NCBI RefSeq assembly: GCF_000397205.1
Contig: NC_021237.1
Span: 3,535,001 to 3,599,000 of the forward strand
Direction of reading: 5' to 3'
Origin: Pseudomonas protegens CHA0
GTDB taxonomy: Bacteria; Pseudomonadota; Gammaproteobacteria; Pseudomonadales; Pseudomonadaceae
DNA length: 64,000 bases
Both the position numbers and the translations under genes were made by a program. This document shows positions 27,362 through 35,609 of this stretch, piece by piece; positions within the stretch are counted from its first letter, which is position 1, and every line of letters begins with the position of its first letter. Under the pieces are notes generated by a model. It ran no database searches. It saw only the letters and a program-made list of their open reading frames with translations, and was not told the origin of the DNA.

Positions 27362-28417
27362 TCAGGCGCGGCGCTGGGCCAGCAGTTCATGGGCGGCGTG
27401 CAAGGGACGTCGGTCGACCCAGTCGGCAATGGCGAAATCCCGTTCGAGGAAGCCATGGCGATAGAGGAAGTTTTTCTGGATATCGAGGAACTCCAGGCGC
27501 TGGGGCGACAGGTCGGGAGCCAGGGTGGTGTGGAAGTCGCCGCGGTAGGCCTCATTCACACCGGCACTGCCGGCCCGGGTTTCCTCTTCCAGGATGGCGT
27601 TCAGGGCCGGCCGGTTGTGGGCCGCCCAGTCGGCGGCGCGCAGGGTCTGGGCGAGAAAGCGCACCACCAGGTCGAAGTGATTGTCCAAGAGGCTCTGGTG
27701 CACGGTGATCGGCCGTGGCGTGCCGTTGTTGATGCGGTAGCGCGGCTCGGCGACCAGGTCCAGGTCGATGCCCACCACCAGCCCCAGGCGCCGCGCGGCA
27801 TCGGCGGCGGCAGCCCCCTTGACGTAGACCGCGTCCACCTCGCCGCGCACCAGGTAGTCCAGGCCGGACCACAGGCGCTGCAAACCTTCCTGGGGCGTCG
27901 CCGCACGCTCCTGGTCCTGCAGCGCCACTTCCACCAGCTCGACATCGTCGAAACCCAGGCCCGCCAGGCTCAGGGCGCCTTTGTAGCCGTGCAGGCTCAT
28001 GGCCCGGGCGATGCTGCCCGGGCGGTTTTCGCCCCAGGCCGGCAGCGCCAGGCGCTTGCCCTTGAGGTGCTCGGGGCGGCTGATGCCGGAATCCGGGCGC
28101 ACCAGCAAGGTTTGCCATTCCTCGATCCAGGTCAGGCCGATCAGCCGGCTGGGGGAACCGGCGGCGCGGGCAGCCAGGGCCGGCACGTTGCCGCCCTCGC
28201 GAAACAGCCCGGGCAACTGATGATCGTAATGGTGATGGCCCAGTTGCCGGGCTTCCTGCAGGGTCGCGACCGGCAGGCCGTCGGCGGCAAACTCCTCGCT
28301 GAGCCAGCCCAGCTTGTAGGCGATCCCGGAAGCCGTGGGCACCGGGCAGCGGGTGAACCAGATCTGCTCCAGTTCAGGCTGGGCAGCGGACGTGGGCAAT
28401 GTGGCGGCAAGCGTCAT
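27362..28417 (-). CDS. DszB-like sulfinate desulfinase, paralogue 1
   Basis: A 351-residue protein in the periplasmic-binding-protein-II fold. It is likely cytoplasmic, because there is no signal peptide. It resembles DszB (2'-hydroxybiphenyl-2-sulfinate desulfinase): WFTRCPVPTAS contains the counterpart of the nucleophile Cys27 (Cys24 here), and HYDHQLPGLFREGGNVPAL holds His63 and Arg73, ten residues apart exactly as His60 and Arg70 in DszB. Automated annotation would probably say ABC substrate-binding protein. I start at ATG 28417 (AGGAAC upstream) rather than the TTG at 28435. First gene of the seven-gene minus-strand operon, behind a sigma-54 promoter. Confidence 0.72.
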   Translation of the reverse strand: MTLAATLPTSAAQPELEQIWFTRCPVPTASGIAYKLGWLSEEFAADGLPVATLQEARQLGHHHYDHQLPGLFREGGNVPALAARAAGSPSRLIGLTWIEEWQTLLVRPDSGISRPEHLKGKRLALPAWGENRPGSIARAMSLHGYKGALSLAGLGFDDVELVEVALQDQERAATPQEGLQRLWSGLDYLVRGEVDAVYVKGAAAADAARRLGLVVGIDLDLVAEPRYRINNGTPRPITVHQSLLDNHFDLVVRFLAQTLRAADWAAHNRPALNAILEEETRAGSAGVNEAYRGDFHTTLAPDLSPQRLEFLDIQKNFLYRHGFLERDFAIADWVDRRPLHAAHELLAQRRA

Positions 28418-28455
28418 GAACGAGTTCCTGTGCAATGGCTGTTGCCAGGGCTATT

Positions 28456-28470
28456 GCAGCGCCCGTGCCA
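28456..28470 (-). promoter_or_regulatory. Sigma-54 promoter for the DszB1-aldolase-SsuD-importer operon
   Basis: On the minus strand the sequence is TGGCACGGGCGCTGC. The -24 box TGGCACG is perfect, and the -12 box CTGC has the invariant GC at correct spacing (10 bases from GG to GC). The expected start site is about 12 bases further, some 27 bases before the gene start. Confidence 0.8.
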
Positions 28471-28533
28471 ACCGGGCAAAGCCCCGGATTACGGGGCCTG
28501 GGCCGCTGCCCGCGAAACCGGCACCTCGCCGAC

Positions 28534-28612
28534 TGCTGCCCGACCAGCAGCATTGCGCAGCGACTGCTGCTGTCGGAGCAACGGGCCGACGAGCATTGCT
28601 GCTGGAGCAGCA
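28534..28612. promoter_or_regulatory. Array of three activator-type dyads between divergent sigma-54 promoters
   Basis: Three 16-base sites share a 7-2-7 layout: TGCTGCC-CG-ACCAGCA (28534), TGCTGCT-GT-CGGAGCA (28565) and TGCTGCT-GG-AGCAGCA (28597). They start 31 and 32 bases apart, about three helical turns, so they lie on one DNA face. They sit 64-140 bases from the minus promoter and 90-165 from the plus promoter, the normal place for a sigma-54 activator. Confidence 0.7.
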
Positions 28613-28699
28613 GCAGGCGTTTTAGCACCCATTGCGCACCCGCCCGCCAGCCGTGTCGCACAAGGCCTGCAACGGATTTTCAGCACACTGAAAAGGCCC

Positions 28700-28714
28700 T
28701 GGCGCAGAACTTGC
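28700..28714 (+). promoter_or_regulatory. Sigma-54 promoter for the DszC-like gene
   Basis: TGGCGCAGAACTTGC has GG and GC at the invariant ten-base spacing and a perfect TTGC -12 box. It lies 276 bases before the coding start, so the mRNA leader would contain two REPIN copies. Confidence 0.78.
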
Positions 28715-28743
28715 TCAAGCCTCCTCAAACCCAGCCCTTTTTC

Positions 28744-28957
28744 GTAGGAGCTGGCTTGCCGGCGAAGGCGTCGCCAAGACCGGCGCCAGGCTCAAGGGCC
28801 CCTTCGCCGGCAAGCCGGCTCCTACGGATCAGGCCGATACACACGCCCCTGTAGAAGCTGGCTTGCCAGCGAAGGCATTGCCAAGACCGGCGCCAGGCTC
28901 AAGGGCCCTTTCGCCGGCAAGCCGGCTCCTACGGATCAGGTCGATACACACGCCCCT
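28744..28957. repeat. Two REPINs in a 107-base tandem duplication
   Basis: REPINs at 28744-28825 and 28851-28932 share not only their arms but also the flank GGATCAGG(C/T)CGATACACAC, so the 107-base unit is directly duplicated. Both lie in the predicted 5' leader of the DszC-like gene. Confidence 0.88.
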
Positions 28958-28989
28958 GGGGGCAGATTTCTTCAGATAGAGGTACCAGC

Positions 28990-30237
28990 ATGAGTAGCGT
29001 TCAAGCCCTTCCTGTCACTCCGGTCCGTGTCCTGGGCAGCGAGGCCGAAGCCATCGCCGTGGCCCGGGAAATCGCCACGGAAATCGCCGCCATCGCCGCC
29101 GACAGCCAGGCCAACGGCCAGTTGCCGCGGCGCCAGGCGCAGTTGCTGTCCGACAGCGGCCTGACCGCCATCGGTGTGCCCAAGGCCTTCGGTGGCCTGG
29201 GGGCCTCGGTGGCCACCATCGTCGAGACGGTGCGCCTGATCTCGGTGGCCGATGGCGGTGTGGGCCAGTTGCTGCAGATCCACAACGTGATGCTGCGGGG
29301 CATCTTCAACGGTTACCCGGATGCCGTGCGCGACCGCGTGGTCAGCGACGTGCTGGCCGGCAAGCGCCTGGGCAATGCCCTGGCGGAGATCGGCGGCAAG
29401 AACAAGTTCGCCCTCAAGACCCGTATCGAGCGCCGCGCCGACGGCAAGCTGATCCTTAACGGCAGCAAGTTCTACTCCACCGGTTCCTACCTGGCCGAAT
29501 GGATTTCCCTGACCGCCGCCAGCGAAGAAGGCGGCGCCGGGGTGCTGCTCAACCGCAACGCTCCGGGCCTGACCCTGGTGGACGACTGGCATGCCTTCGG
29601 CCAGCAGAATTCGGTCAGCGGCACGGTGCTGTTCGACAACATCGAACTGGACGAAGACTTTGTCTCGCCGCGCAAGGGCCCGATGAAACGCACCGGCCTG
29701 ACCTTCCCGCAGATCCTCCATGCGGCCATCGACACCGGGATCGCCGCCGGAGCCCTGGGGGCCGCGGTGGACTACCTCAAGCAGCACGCCCGGCCCTGGG
29801 TGGAAAGCGGCGTCGACCACGCCAGCGAAGAGCCGCACATCATCAAGCAGATCGGTGAATACGCCGTGGCCCTGCGTGCTGCCGAATCCTTGCTGCGCGA
29901 TGCCGCGCGGGTGTTCGACGAACACGAGCAGGACCCGGACAACAAGGAACTGCAGGATCAGTTGATCCTGTCCGTGGCCACCGCCCGGGCCCATTCCGAC
30001 AGCGCCTCGCTGAAGATCTCCAGCGACATCTTCTCGCTGTTGGGGGCCAGTTCCTCCCTGAGCAAATGGAACCTCGACCGCTTCTGGCGCAATGCCCGGG
30101 TGCACACCACCCACGACCCGATCCGCTGGCGCCTGCACCACGTGGGCAACTACTACCTCAACTGCGTCGACCCGGGCGAATACACCGCGATCCTCAACGC
30201 CAAGGAGCAACAGGGCGCGACCCGCCCCGCGCCATAA
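28990..30237 (+). CDS. DszC/SfnB-like FMNH2-dependent monooxygenase (acyl-CoA dehydrogenase fold)
   Basis: A 415-residue cytoplasmic flavoprotein with the three acyl-CoA dehydrogenase domains (helical about 20-130, beta 140-240, helical 255-400). The C-terminal HDPIRWRLHHVGNYYL replaces the dehydrogenase base region and is typical of the DszC/SfnB sulfur-acquisition group, which use FMNH2 and O2 to oxidise sulfur compounds rather than acyl-CoA. The active-site openings FGGLGASVATIVE and LNGSKFYSTGSYLAEW fit. It is first in a unit with the ABC exporter. In a 4S-like route it would oxidise a thioether or sulfone-type substrate; the actual substrate is unknown. Confidence 0.83.
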   Translation: MSSVQALPVTPVRVLGSEAEAIAVAREIATEIAAIAADSQANGQLPRRQAQLLSDSGLTAIGVPKAFGGLGASVATIVETVRLISVADGGVGQLLQIHNVMLRGIFNGYPDAVRDRVVSDVLAGKRLGNALAEIGGKNKFALKTRIERRADGKLILNGSKFYSTGSYLAEWISLTAASEEGGAGVLLNRNAPGLTLVDDWHAFGQQNSVSGTVLFDNIELDEDFVSPRKGPMKRTGLTFPQILHAAIDTGIAAGALGAAVDYLKQHARPWVESGVDHASEEPHIIKQIGEYAVALRAAESLLRDAARVFDEHEQDPDNKELQDQLILSVATARAHSDSASLKISSDIFSLLGASSSLSKWNLDRFWRNARVHTTHDPIRWRLHHVGNYYLNCVDPGEYTAILNAKEQQGATRPAP

Positions 30238-30258
30238 CCCCAACCACCGCCATCCCTC

Positions 30259-30447
30259 GTAGGAGCTGGCTTGCCAGCGAAAGCGTCCTCAAGACCGACA
30301 CAAGGCTCGGGGGCCTCTTCGCCGGCAAGCCGGCTCCTACCAATAACCATGGCATCACGCACACCGTAGGAGCTGGCTCGCCAGCGAAGGCGTCCTCAAG
30401 ACCGACACAAGGCTCGAGGGCCTCTTCGCCGGCAAGCCGGCTCCTAC
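30259..30447. repeat. Two REPINs between the DszC-like and ABC exporter genes
   Basis: Elements at 30259-30340 and 30366-30447 are near-identical (107-base period), each with GTAGGAGCTGGC... and ...GCCGGCTCCTAC arms and the core CGTCCTCAAGACCGACACAA. They fill the 240-base gap before the exporter gene and could stabilise the upstream mRNA. Confidence 0.87.
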
Positions 30448-30479
30448 GGGGGGTGGCCGATTTTTTGAACGAGCCCTGC

Positions 30480-32261
30480 ATGATCGAAAAACACCCTCTT
30501 TTGCGCGCGCTGGCGATCTACCGGGAAGTGCCCTGGCGCTTCACCCTGGTGGCGCTGCTCTATGTCGCCGTCAACCTCGGGCTGGTCTGGCAGCAGTGGC
30601 TGATCGGCCATGCGGTCAACGATGTCAGCAGCGGGCAGGCGGTAAAGCACCTGGCCGACGGCAGCCTGGATGCCAGCCTGGGCTGGTACTGGCTGTGGCT
30701 GCTGCTGGCGGTGGCCCTGGGCCGCGGCCTGTTGCAGTACGCCGCCACGGTGTTGTCCCTGGTGCTCAGCCAGGAACTGCTGACCCGCCTGCGCGAGCGC
30801 ATCCTGCAGCAGGTCCAGGGCCTGCACCTGGGCTACCACTGGCAGCACGGCATGGGTGAAATGATCACCCGCACCACCCGTGATGCAGACAAGGTCCGCG
30901 ATGCCCTGATCAGCTTCTGGCGCCAGGTGGTGGAAACGCCCCTGGTGGTGCTGGCCACGGTCGGCCTGCTGGCCTGGTACAGCCCCTGGCTGGCGGTGGT
31001 GCCGCTGCTGCTCACCGCCTGCGGACTGTGGATCTTCGTGCGCCAGACCGAGCACCTGGTGAGCCTCGACCGCGCAGTGGGCGCTGCCTACGACCGGGTC
31101 AACCAGGACCTCAGCGAGGGCATCGGCGGGGTGCGGGTGATCAAGTCCTTCGCCCTGGAGCACAGCCGCATCCAGGGTTTTGCCGCCCAGGTCGGGCTGT
31201 TCGCCGAGCACGCGCGACGGGCCCTGGCCTATTCCAGTTCGCGTATCCCCCTGCCCCAGGCCGTGGTCGCCCTCAGCCACGTGTGGATCCTGGTCTACGG
31301 CGCTCATCAGGTGGCGGCCAGGCAGCTGGGGATCGGCGAGCTGGTCAGCGCCCTGCTGATCGTGACCACCCTGGTGTTTCGCATCGAAGGCATCGGCCGG
31401 GTGATGCAGACCTTTGCCGATGCCCGCTCCAGTGCCGAGCGTATCTGGCAGTTGCTGGACGAGCCGCTGCACATCCGCAGTGGCAACGCCCGGCTGCCCC
31501 AGGCGCCCCTGGGGTTGCGCCTGGAGGGGGTCAGCGTCAGCGCCCCCGGCGGTGGCCGGAAGATTCTCGATGACTGCTCCCTGAGCCTTGAGCCCGGCGA
31601 GGTGGTGGCCCTGGTGGGCGCCACCGGCACCGGCAAGAGCCTGTTGGCCAGCCTCCTGCCGCGCCTCACCGAGGCCGGTGCCGGCCGGGTGCTGCTGGGC
31701 TCGGAACTCAGCGGCTGGCAGGACGTGCGCGACCTGGACCTGCAACAGCTGCGGCGCCGGGTGCATGTGGTGCCCCAGGAAAGCTTCCTGTTTTCCGACA
31801 CCCTGGCGGCCAACCTGCGCCTCACGGCCCCCGACGCCAGCCACCGGCAGCTGCGCCAGGGCCTGGCCCTGGCAGCCGCCGAAGACGTACTGGAACGCTT
31901 GCCCCAAGGGCTGGACAGCCGCCTCGGCGATCGCGGGGTCACCCTCTCCGGTGGCCAGCGCCAGCGCCTGAGCCTGGCCCGGGCGCTGCTGGGGGAGCCG
32001 GACATTCTCTGCCTCGACGACGCCACCAGCGCCCTGGACGCCATCAGCGAACGCCAGGTGCTGGACAACATCCGCCAGTTGCGCCGAGACCAGGGCCGGG
32101 CCACCACCTTGCTGGTGATCTCCAGCAAGCTCTCGACCATTCTCCTGGCGGACCGGGTGTTGCTGCTGCAGGACGGGCGAATCCGCGCCAGCGGCCGCCA
32201 CGCCGAGCTGCTCAAGACCAACGCCCACTACCGCGACCTGCTGGGAGTCGACCATGGCTAA
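30480..32261 (+). CDS. ABC exporter half-transporter, degenerate ATPase (subunit 1)
   Basis: A 593-residue inner-membrane type IV exporter subunit: six helices (about 15-310) then an ATPase domain. Walker A is GATGTGKSL (380-388, ending Leu instead of Thr/Ser). The signature LSGGQRQR is canonical, but Walker B is ILCLDDATSALD, with Asp514 in place of the catalytic Glu, and the switch His is replaced by Ser549 (VISSKLST). It overlaps subunit 2 by eight bases. These changes are just those of the non-hydrolytic partner in heterodimeric exporters. The ATG at 30480 was chosen because the family N-terminus begins there; upstream frame is REPIN sequence. Confidence 0.86.
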   Translation: MIEKHPLLRALAIYREVPWRFTLVALLYVAVNLGLVWQQWLIGHAVNDVSSGQAVKHLADGSLDASLGWYWLWLLLAVALGRGLLQYAATVLSLVLSQELLTRLRERILQQVQGLHLGYHWQHGMGEMITRTTRDADKVRDALISFWRQVVETPLVVLATVGLLAWYSPWLAVVPLLLTACGLWIFVRQTEHLVSLDRAVGAAYDRVNQDLSEGIGGVRVIKSFALEHSRIQGFAAQVGLFAEHARRALAYSSSRIPLPQAVVALSHVWILVYGAHQVAARQLGIGELVSALLIVTTLVFRIEGIGRVMQTFADARSSAERIWQLLDEPLHIRSGNARLPQAPLGLRLEGVSVSAPGGGRKILDDCSLSLEPGEVVALVGATGTGKSLLASLLPRLTEAGAGRVLLGSELSGWQDVRDLDLQQLRRRVHVVPQESFLFSDTLAANLRLTAPDASHRQLRQGLALAAAEDVLERLPQGLDSRLGDRGVTLSGGQRQRLSLARALLGEPDILCLDDATSALDAISERQVLDNIRQLRRDQGRATTLLVISSKLSTILLADRVLLLQDGRIRASGRHAELLKTNAHYRDLLGVDHG

Positions 32262-34161
32262 TCCAATCGCCGGCAAGGCCCTGAGCGATATCGAAATCGA
32301 GGAAATGCTTGCCCGCCAGGCCCTGGACCGCAGCATGCTGTCGCGCCTGCTGCCCCTGCTGCGGCCGATCCGCGGCCCGATCCTGACGGTGATCGGGATC
32401 GAGTTGCTGCTGGTGTTCACGGTGTTCCTGCGGCCCTGGTTCGTGCGCGAACTGCTGGACCGCGGGCTGGTCCCGGACCAGGGTCACTGGCTGCTGGACG
32501 AGTCCCTGGTGCTGTGGCTGGGCCTGGGGCTGGCGGCCAGCTGGCTGGGGCGCTTCGTCCTGGCCGGGCTGTCGCAGTTCGTCGCCGGCAGCGCGGCGAT
32601 CCGGGTGCTCAACGACCTGCGGGTCAAGGTCTTTGCCCATATCCAGGCCCTGAGCGTCAGCTACTTCGACCAGACCCGCGCCGGGCGCATCATTTCCCGC
32701 GCCGACCGCGACGTCGACAGCCTGGAACCGCTGCTGATCCAGGGTCCGCCGGAGCTGCTGGGGGCCCTGCTGCGCTGCGGCCTGGCGGCGCTGATGCTGT
32801 GGCGCATCGACCCGCGCTTCTTCCTCAGCCTGGCGGCCACGGTGCCGCTGCTGGCGCTGGCGACCTGGGGCTTCAAGCGCATCTCCCAGCGCAACTGGGC
32901 CAGAGTCGCGGAGAACCGCAGCCGCTTCACCGCGCACCTGGTGGAAAGCGTCAGCGGCGCGCGCATGCTCCAGCAATGCGGGCAGCAGGAACCCAACCTG
33001 CAGCGCTATCGCGGCCTGCTGGATGACTTCAACCAGGCGCTGATCCGCGGCAGCCTGCGCTCCAGCTGGTTCGCCCCATTCACCGCGCTGCTCAGCACCG
33101 CCGGCATGGCCGCGCTGCTGCTGGTGGGCGGCTATGGGCTGGCCGATAACCAGATCAGCGTTGGCCAGATGGCGGAAAGCCTGTTCTACGTGTTTCTGTT
33201 TCTGGGCCCGTTGCAGGAACTCTCTGACCTGTTCGAACGCTACGCCACCGGCTCGGCCTCGGCGCAGCGGATCTTTCTGCTGCTGGACACCCGGCCCCAG
33301 GTCCTCGACCCGGCCCAGCCCCAGCGCATGCAGCGGGCCCGGGGCGAGGTCGGTTTCGAACAGGTGCGGTTCGCCTACGACCCCAGGAGCAAAAGCGCGG
33401 TGATCCAGAACCTGGATCTGCAGATCAAGGCCGGCGAAGTGCTGGCGATTGTCGGCCCCTCGGGCCATGGCAAAAGCACCCTGGTGCAGTTGCTGACCCG
33501 TTTCTACGACGTTCAGGGCGGCGCCGTGACGCTCGACGGCGTGGACATCCGGCACCTGGCCCAGCACGACCTGCGCCGGGCCGTGGGCGTGGTGCTGCAG
33601 GACAATGTGCTGTTCAGCGGCACTATCCTCGACAACCTGCGCCTGGCAGCCCCCGGCGCCGATGATGCAACGCTGATTGCCGCGGCCCGGGAGCTGGGGG
33701 CCGACGAGGTGCTGGAACGCCTGCCCCACCAGTACCACAGCGAGGTCGGCCCCCTGGGTGGACACCTGAGCCATGGCCAGCGGCAACTGGTGTGCCTGGT
33801 ACGGGCCTACCTGGCCAACCCGGCGGTGCTGGTACTGGACGAAGCCACCTCGGCGGTGGACATCCACACCGAGCGGCGCATCCAGCGTGCCCTGCGCCGG
33901 CTGTGCCAGGGGCGTACGGCGATCATCATCGCCCACCGCCTGGCGACCATCCGCGACGCCGACCGGATCGCGGTGATCCGCCACGGCCAACTGGTGGAAC
34001 AGGGACCGCATCAGCAGTTGATCCGGCAGAACGGCGCCTATGCGGCGTTGTACCAGGCCTATCTGCGTAGCGCCGACCAACCCGGCGGCGCAAGCCCCGC
34101 GGCCCCTTTCGCCGGCAAGCCGGCTCCTACACAAGCACCGCCGGTATCGCGCCAGCTGTAG
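32254..34161 (+). CDS. ABC exporter half-transporter, active ATPase (subunit 2)
   Basis: A 635-residue partner of the preceding subunit, with six membrane helices (about 45-330) and an ATPase domain. Walker A GPSGHGKST (401-409), Walker B VLVLDEATSAVD and switch region IIAHRLAT are canonical, but the signature is LSHGQRQ (505-511) instead of LSGGQ. The heterodimer would therefore have one good site (this Walker A/B plus the partner's LSGGQ) and one dead site. The last 20 or so residues (FAGKPAPT and following) are read from a REP element, so the C-terminus is probably extended by repeat insertion. Substrate unknown; perhaps a pathway by-product. Confidence 0.86.
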   Translation: MANPIAGKALSDIEIEEMLARQALDRSMLSRLLPLLRPIRGPILTVIGIELLLVFTVFLRPWFVRELLDRGLVPDQGHWLLDESLVLWLGLGLAASWLGRFVLAGLSQFVAGSAAIRVLNDLRVKVFAHIQALSVSYFDQTRAGRIISRADRDVDSLEPLLIQGPPELLGALLRCGLAALMLWRIDPRFFLSLAATVPLLALATWGFKRISQRNWARVAENRSRFTAHLVESVSGARMLQQCGQQEPNLQRYRGLLDDFNQALIRGSLRSSWFAPFTALLSTAGMAALLLVGGYGLADNQISVGQMAESLFYVFLFLGPLQELSDLFERYATGSASAQRIFLLLDTRPQVLDPAQPQRMQRARGEVGFEQVRFAYDPRSKSAVIQNLDLQIKAGEVLAIVGPSGHGKSTLVQLLTRFYDVQGGAVTLDGVDIRHLAQHDLRRAVGVVLQDNVLFSGTILDNLRLAAPGADDATLIAAARELGADEVLERLPHQYHSEVGPLGGHLSHGQRQLVCLVRAYLANPAVLVLDEATSAVDIHTERRIQRALRRLCQGRTAIIIAHRLATIRDADRIAVIRHGQLVEQGPHQQLIRQNGAYAALYQAYLRSADQPGGASPAAPFAGKPAPTQAPPVSRQL

Positions 34162-34230
34162 GCGCTGGCTTGCCAGCGAAGGCGCCCGCAAGGACAGCAC
34201 AAGGCTCAAGGGCCTGTTCGCCGGCAAGGA
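34103..34230. repeat. REP elements at the exporter gene end
   Basis: A REP arm at 34103-34130 lies inside the exporter reading frame. A second, slightly altered REPIN begins at 34158 (GTAGGCGCTGGCTTGCCAGC) and ends near 34230 with a broken arm (GCCGGCAAGGAGGCGC). Confidence 0.8.
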
Positions 34231-34240
34231 GGCGCTGGGT

Positions 34241-34288
34241 TGTTGCGCGCTCAGCAGCGGTTGCTGCCGGGGTGCTGCTACAGCAGCA
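34241..34288. promoter_or_regulatory. Pair of activator-type dyads upstream of the SsuD2 operon
   Basis: TGCTGCT-AC-AGCAGCA at 34273 is a perfect 7-2-7 dyad (9-base arms when extended by GG/CC). A weaker copy, TGTTGCG-CG-CTCAGCA, starts exactly 32 bases upstream at 34241. The pair ends 65 bases before the sigma-54 promoter. Confidence 0.68.
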
Positions 34289-34352
34289 CCAGGGCCCTGC
34301 GCTAGGCCGGCTGAAGCCCCCGAACCCCCGCCATGGCGGGCTGCGACGGCCA

Positions 34353-34367
34353 TGGCATGGCCGTTGC
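34353..34367 (+). promoter_or_regulatory. Sigma-54 promoter for the SsuD2-DszB2-DszB3 operon
   Basis: TGGCATGGCCGTTGC matches the -24/-12 consensus at all but one scored position, with exact GG-N10-GC spacing, 66 bases before the gene start. Confidence 0.8.
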
Positions 34368-34432
34368 AATTACCCCCTGACAGGCGTCTTCGCACCCGCG
34401 CGGCGCAACGGGTTACTGAATCAGGAGCACCC

Positions 34433-35590
34433 ATGAGCACTGAATTTTTCTGGCGCCTGCCGCTGGGCACCGACGGCCCGCAGTTGAGCACCGACAAGCA
34501 CAATCGCGGCAACCCCCACCCCCGTGCCGGGCATATCGCCCCCGGGCGCCTGGCCAACGGCGAGCCCGACGGTTTCACCTACATCGACTACATCGCCCAG
34601 GTGGCCAAGGCCGCCGAGCTGGCGGGCTTCGAAGGCGCCCTGCTGCCTACCGGCCCCGAGCCCTGGGTGGTGGCCGCGGCCCTGGCCCGGGAAACCCGGC
34701 GCATCCGCTTTCTGATCGCCTTCCAGGCCACCTGGACCCTGCCGGCCTACGCCGCCCAACAGGCGGCGATCCTGCAGAACCTCAGCCACGGCCGCCTGGA
34801 CTGGAACATCATCACCGGCGGCAACCCGGTCAGCCAGCGAGCCAATGGCGATTACCTGGACCACGACCGGCGCTACCAGCGCACCGGCGAGTTCCTCGAC
34901 ATCATCCAGGGCCTGTGGCAGAACGAACGCTTCTCCTATGACGGCGATATCTACCAACTGGAGAACGGCGCCCTGCCCCCGGGCCTGCAGCAGGAGCGCA
35001 AGCCGGGGGTGTATTTTTCCGGTTTCTCCGATGCGGCCCTGGACGTGGCGGCGCGGCACGCCGACGTCTACCTCAACTGGGCCGAGCCCATCGACCAGCT
35101 CAAGCCCCACATCGAGCGAGTTCGCGAGCTGGCGGACAAACAGGGGCGCACGGTGCGCTTCGGCCTGCGGGTCGATCTGTTCGCCCGGGAAACCGAAGAG
35201 CAGGCCTGGGCCGACCTGCGCCGCCAGTTCGACAAGCTCGAAGGCAAGGGCAGCCTGATCGCCAAGAACTTCACCAGCGGCTCGGATTCGGTGGGCGCTG
35301 CGCGGCAGACCGCCTACCACCAGAACGTCGACCGCTTCGACGACCTGATCCTCGGCCCCAACCTCTGGGCCGGCTTCGCCAAGGCCAAGCCGGGGCCCAC
35401 CGTGGGCCTGGTGGGCAGCCACCAGAACGTTGCCGAGCGCCTGGCGGAGTACCGCGATGCTGGCTTCTCCACCTTCATCCTGGCGGGCAACCCGCACCTG
35501 GAAGAAGCCCTGCGCATCGGCCAGGAAGTCCTGCCCCTGGTGCACCAACGCCCCGTCGCCCAGGCGACGCCGCTACAGGCCCGCGCCTGA
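34433..35590 (+). CDS. SsuD-like FMNH2-dependent monooxygenase (LLM class), copy 2
   Basis: A 385-residue cytoplasmic enzyme, more like SsuD than copy 1 at many points: AGFEGALLPTGPEPWVVAAA, GRLDWNIITGG, DYLDHDRRYQRTGEF, ILGPNLWAG and NPHLEEALRIG. Where SsuD has Cys54, this protein has GPEPW without Cys; where SsuD has Arg-x-His it reads FGLRVDLFARET, so His is Asp. The usual Arg of the LVRGGAG loop is Lys (AKAKPG). Fold and cofactor are sure, but substrate must differ from that of SsuD. AGGAGC precedes the ATG. First gene of a unit with two DszB-like proteins, so it may produce the sulfinate they use. Confidence 0.83.
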   Translation: MSTEFFWRLPLGTDGPQLSTDKHNRGNPHPRAGHIAPGRLANGEPDGFTYIDYIAQVAKAAELAGFEGALLPTGPEPWVVAAALARETRRIRFLIAFQATWTLPAYAAQQAAILQNLSHGRLDWNIITGGNPVSQRANGDYLDHDRRYQRTGEFLDIIQGLWQNERFSYDGDIYQLENGALPPGLQQERKPGVYFSGFSDAALDVAARHADVYLNWAEPIDQLKPHIERVRELADKQGRTVRFGLRVDLFARETEEQAWADLRRQFDKLEGKGSLIAKNFTSGSDSVGAARQTAYHQNVDRFDDLILGPNLWAGFAKAKPGPTVGLVGSHQNVAERLAEYRDAGFSTFILAGNPHLEEALRIGQEVLPLVHQRPVAQATPLQARA

Positions 35591-35609
35591 GCCTATAAGG
35601 AGCCCGTTC

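Noticed and set aside
28490..28989. Small ORFs with [12 protein letters not shown] peptides around REP sequences
   Set aside because: These peptides recur wherever a REP is translated; the frames have no ribosome sites and follow the repeat, not a gene.
30444..32420. Minus-strand open frame of 658 codons opposite the ABC exporter
   Set aside because: Shadow of the exporter gene, which has complete and specific motifs; the antisense translation is repetitive and lacks a ribosome site.
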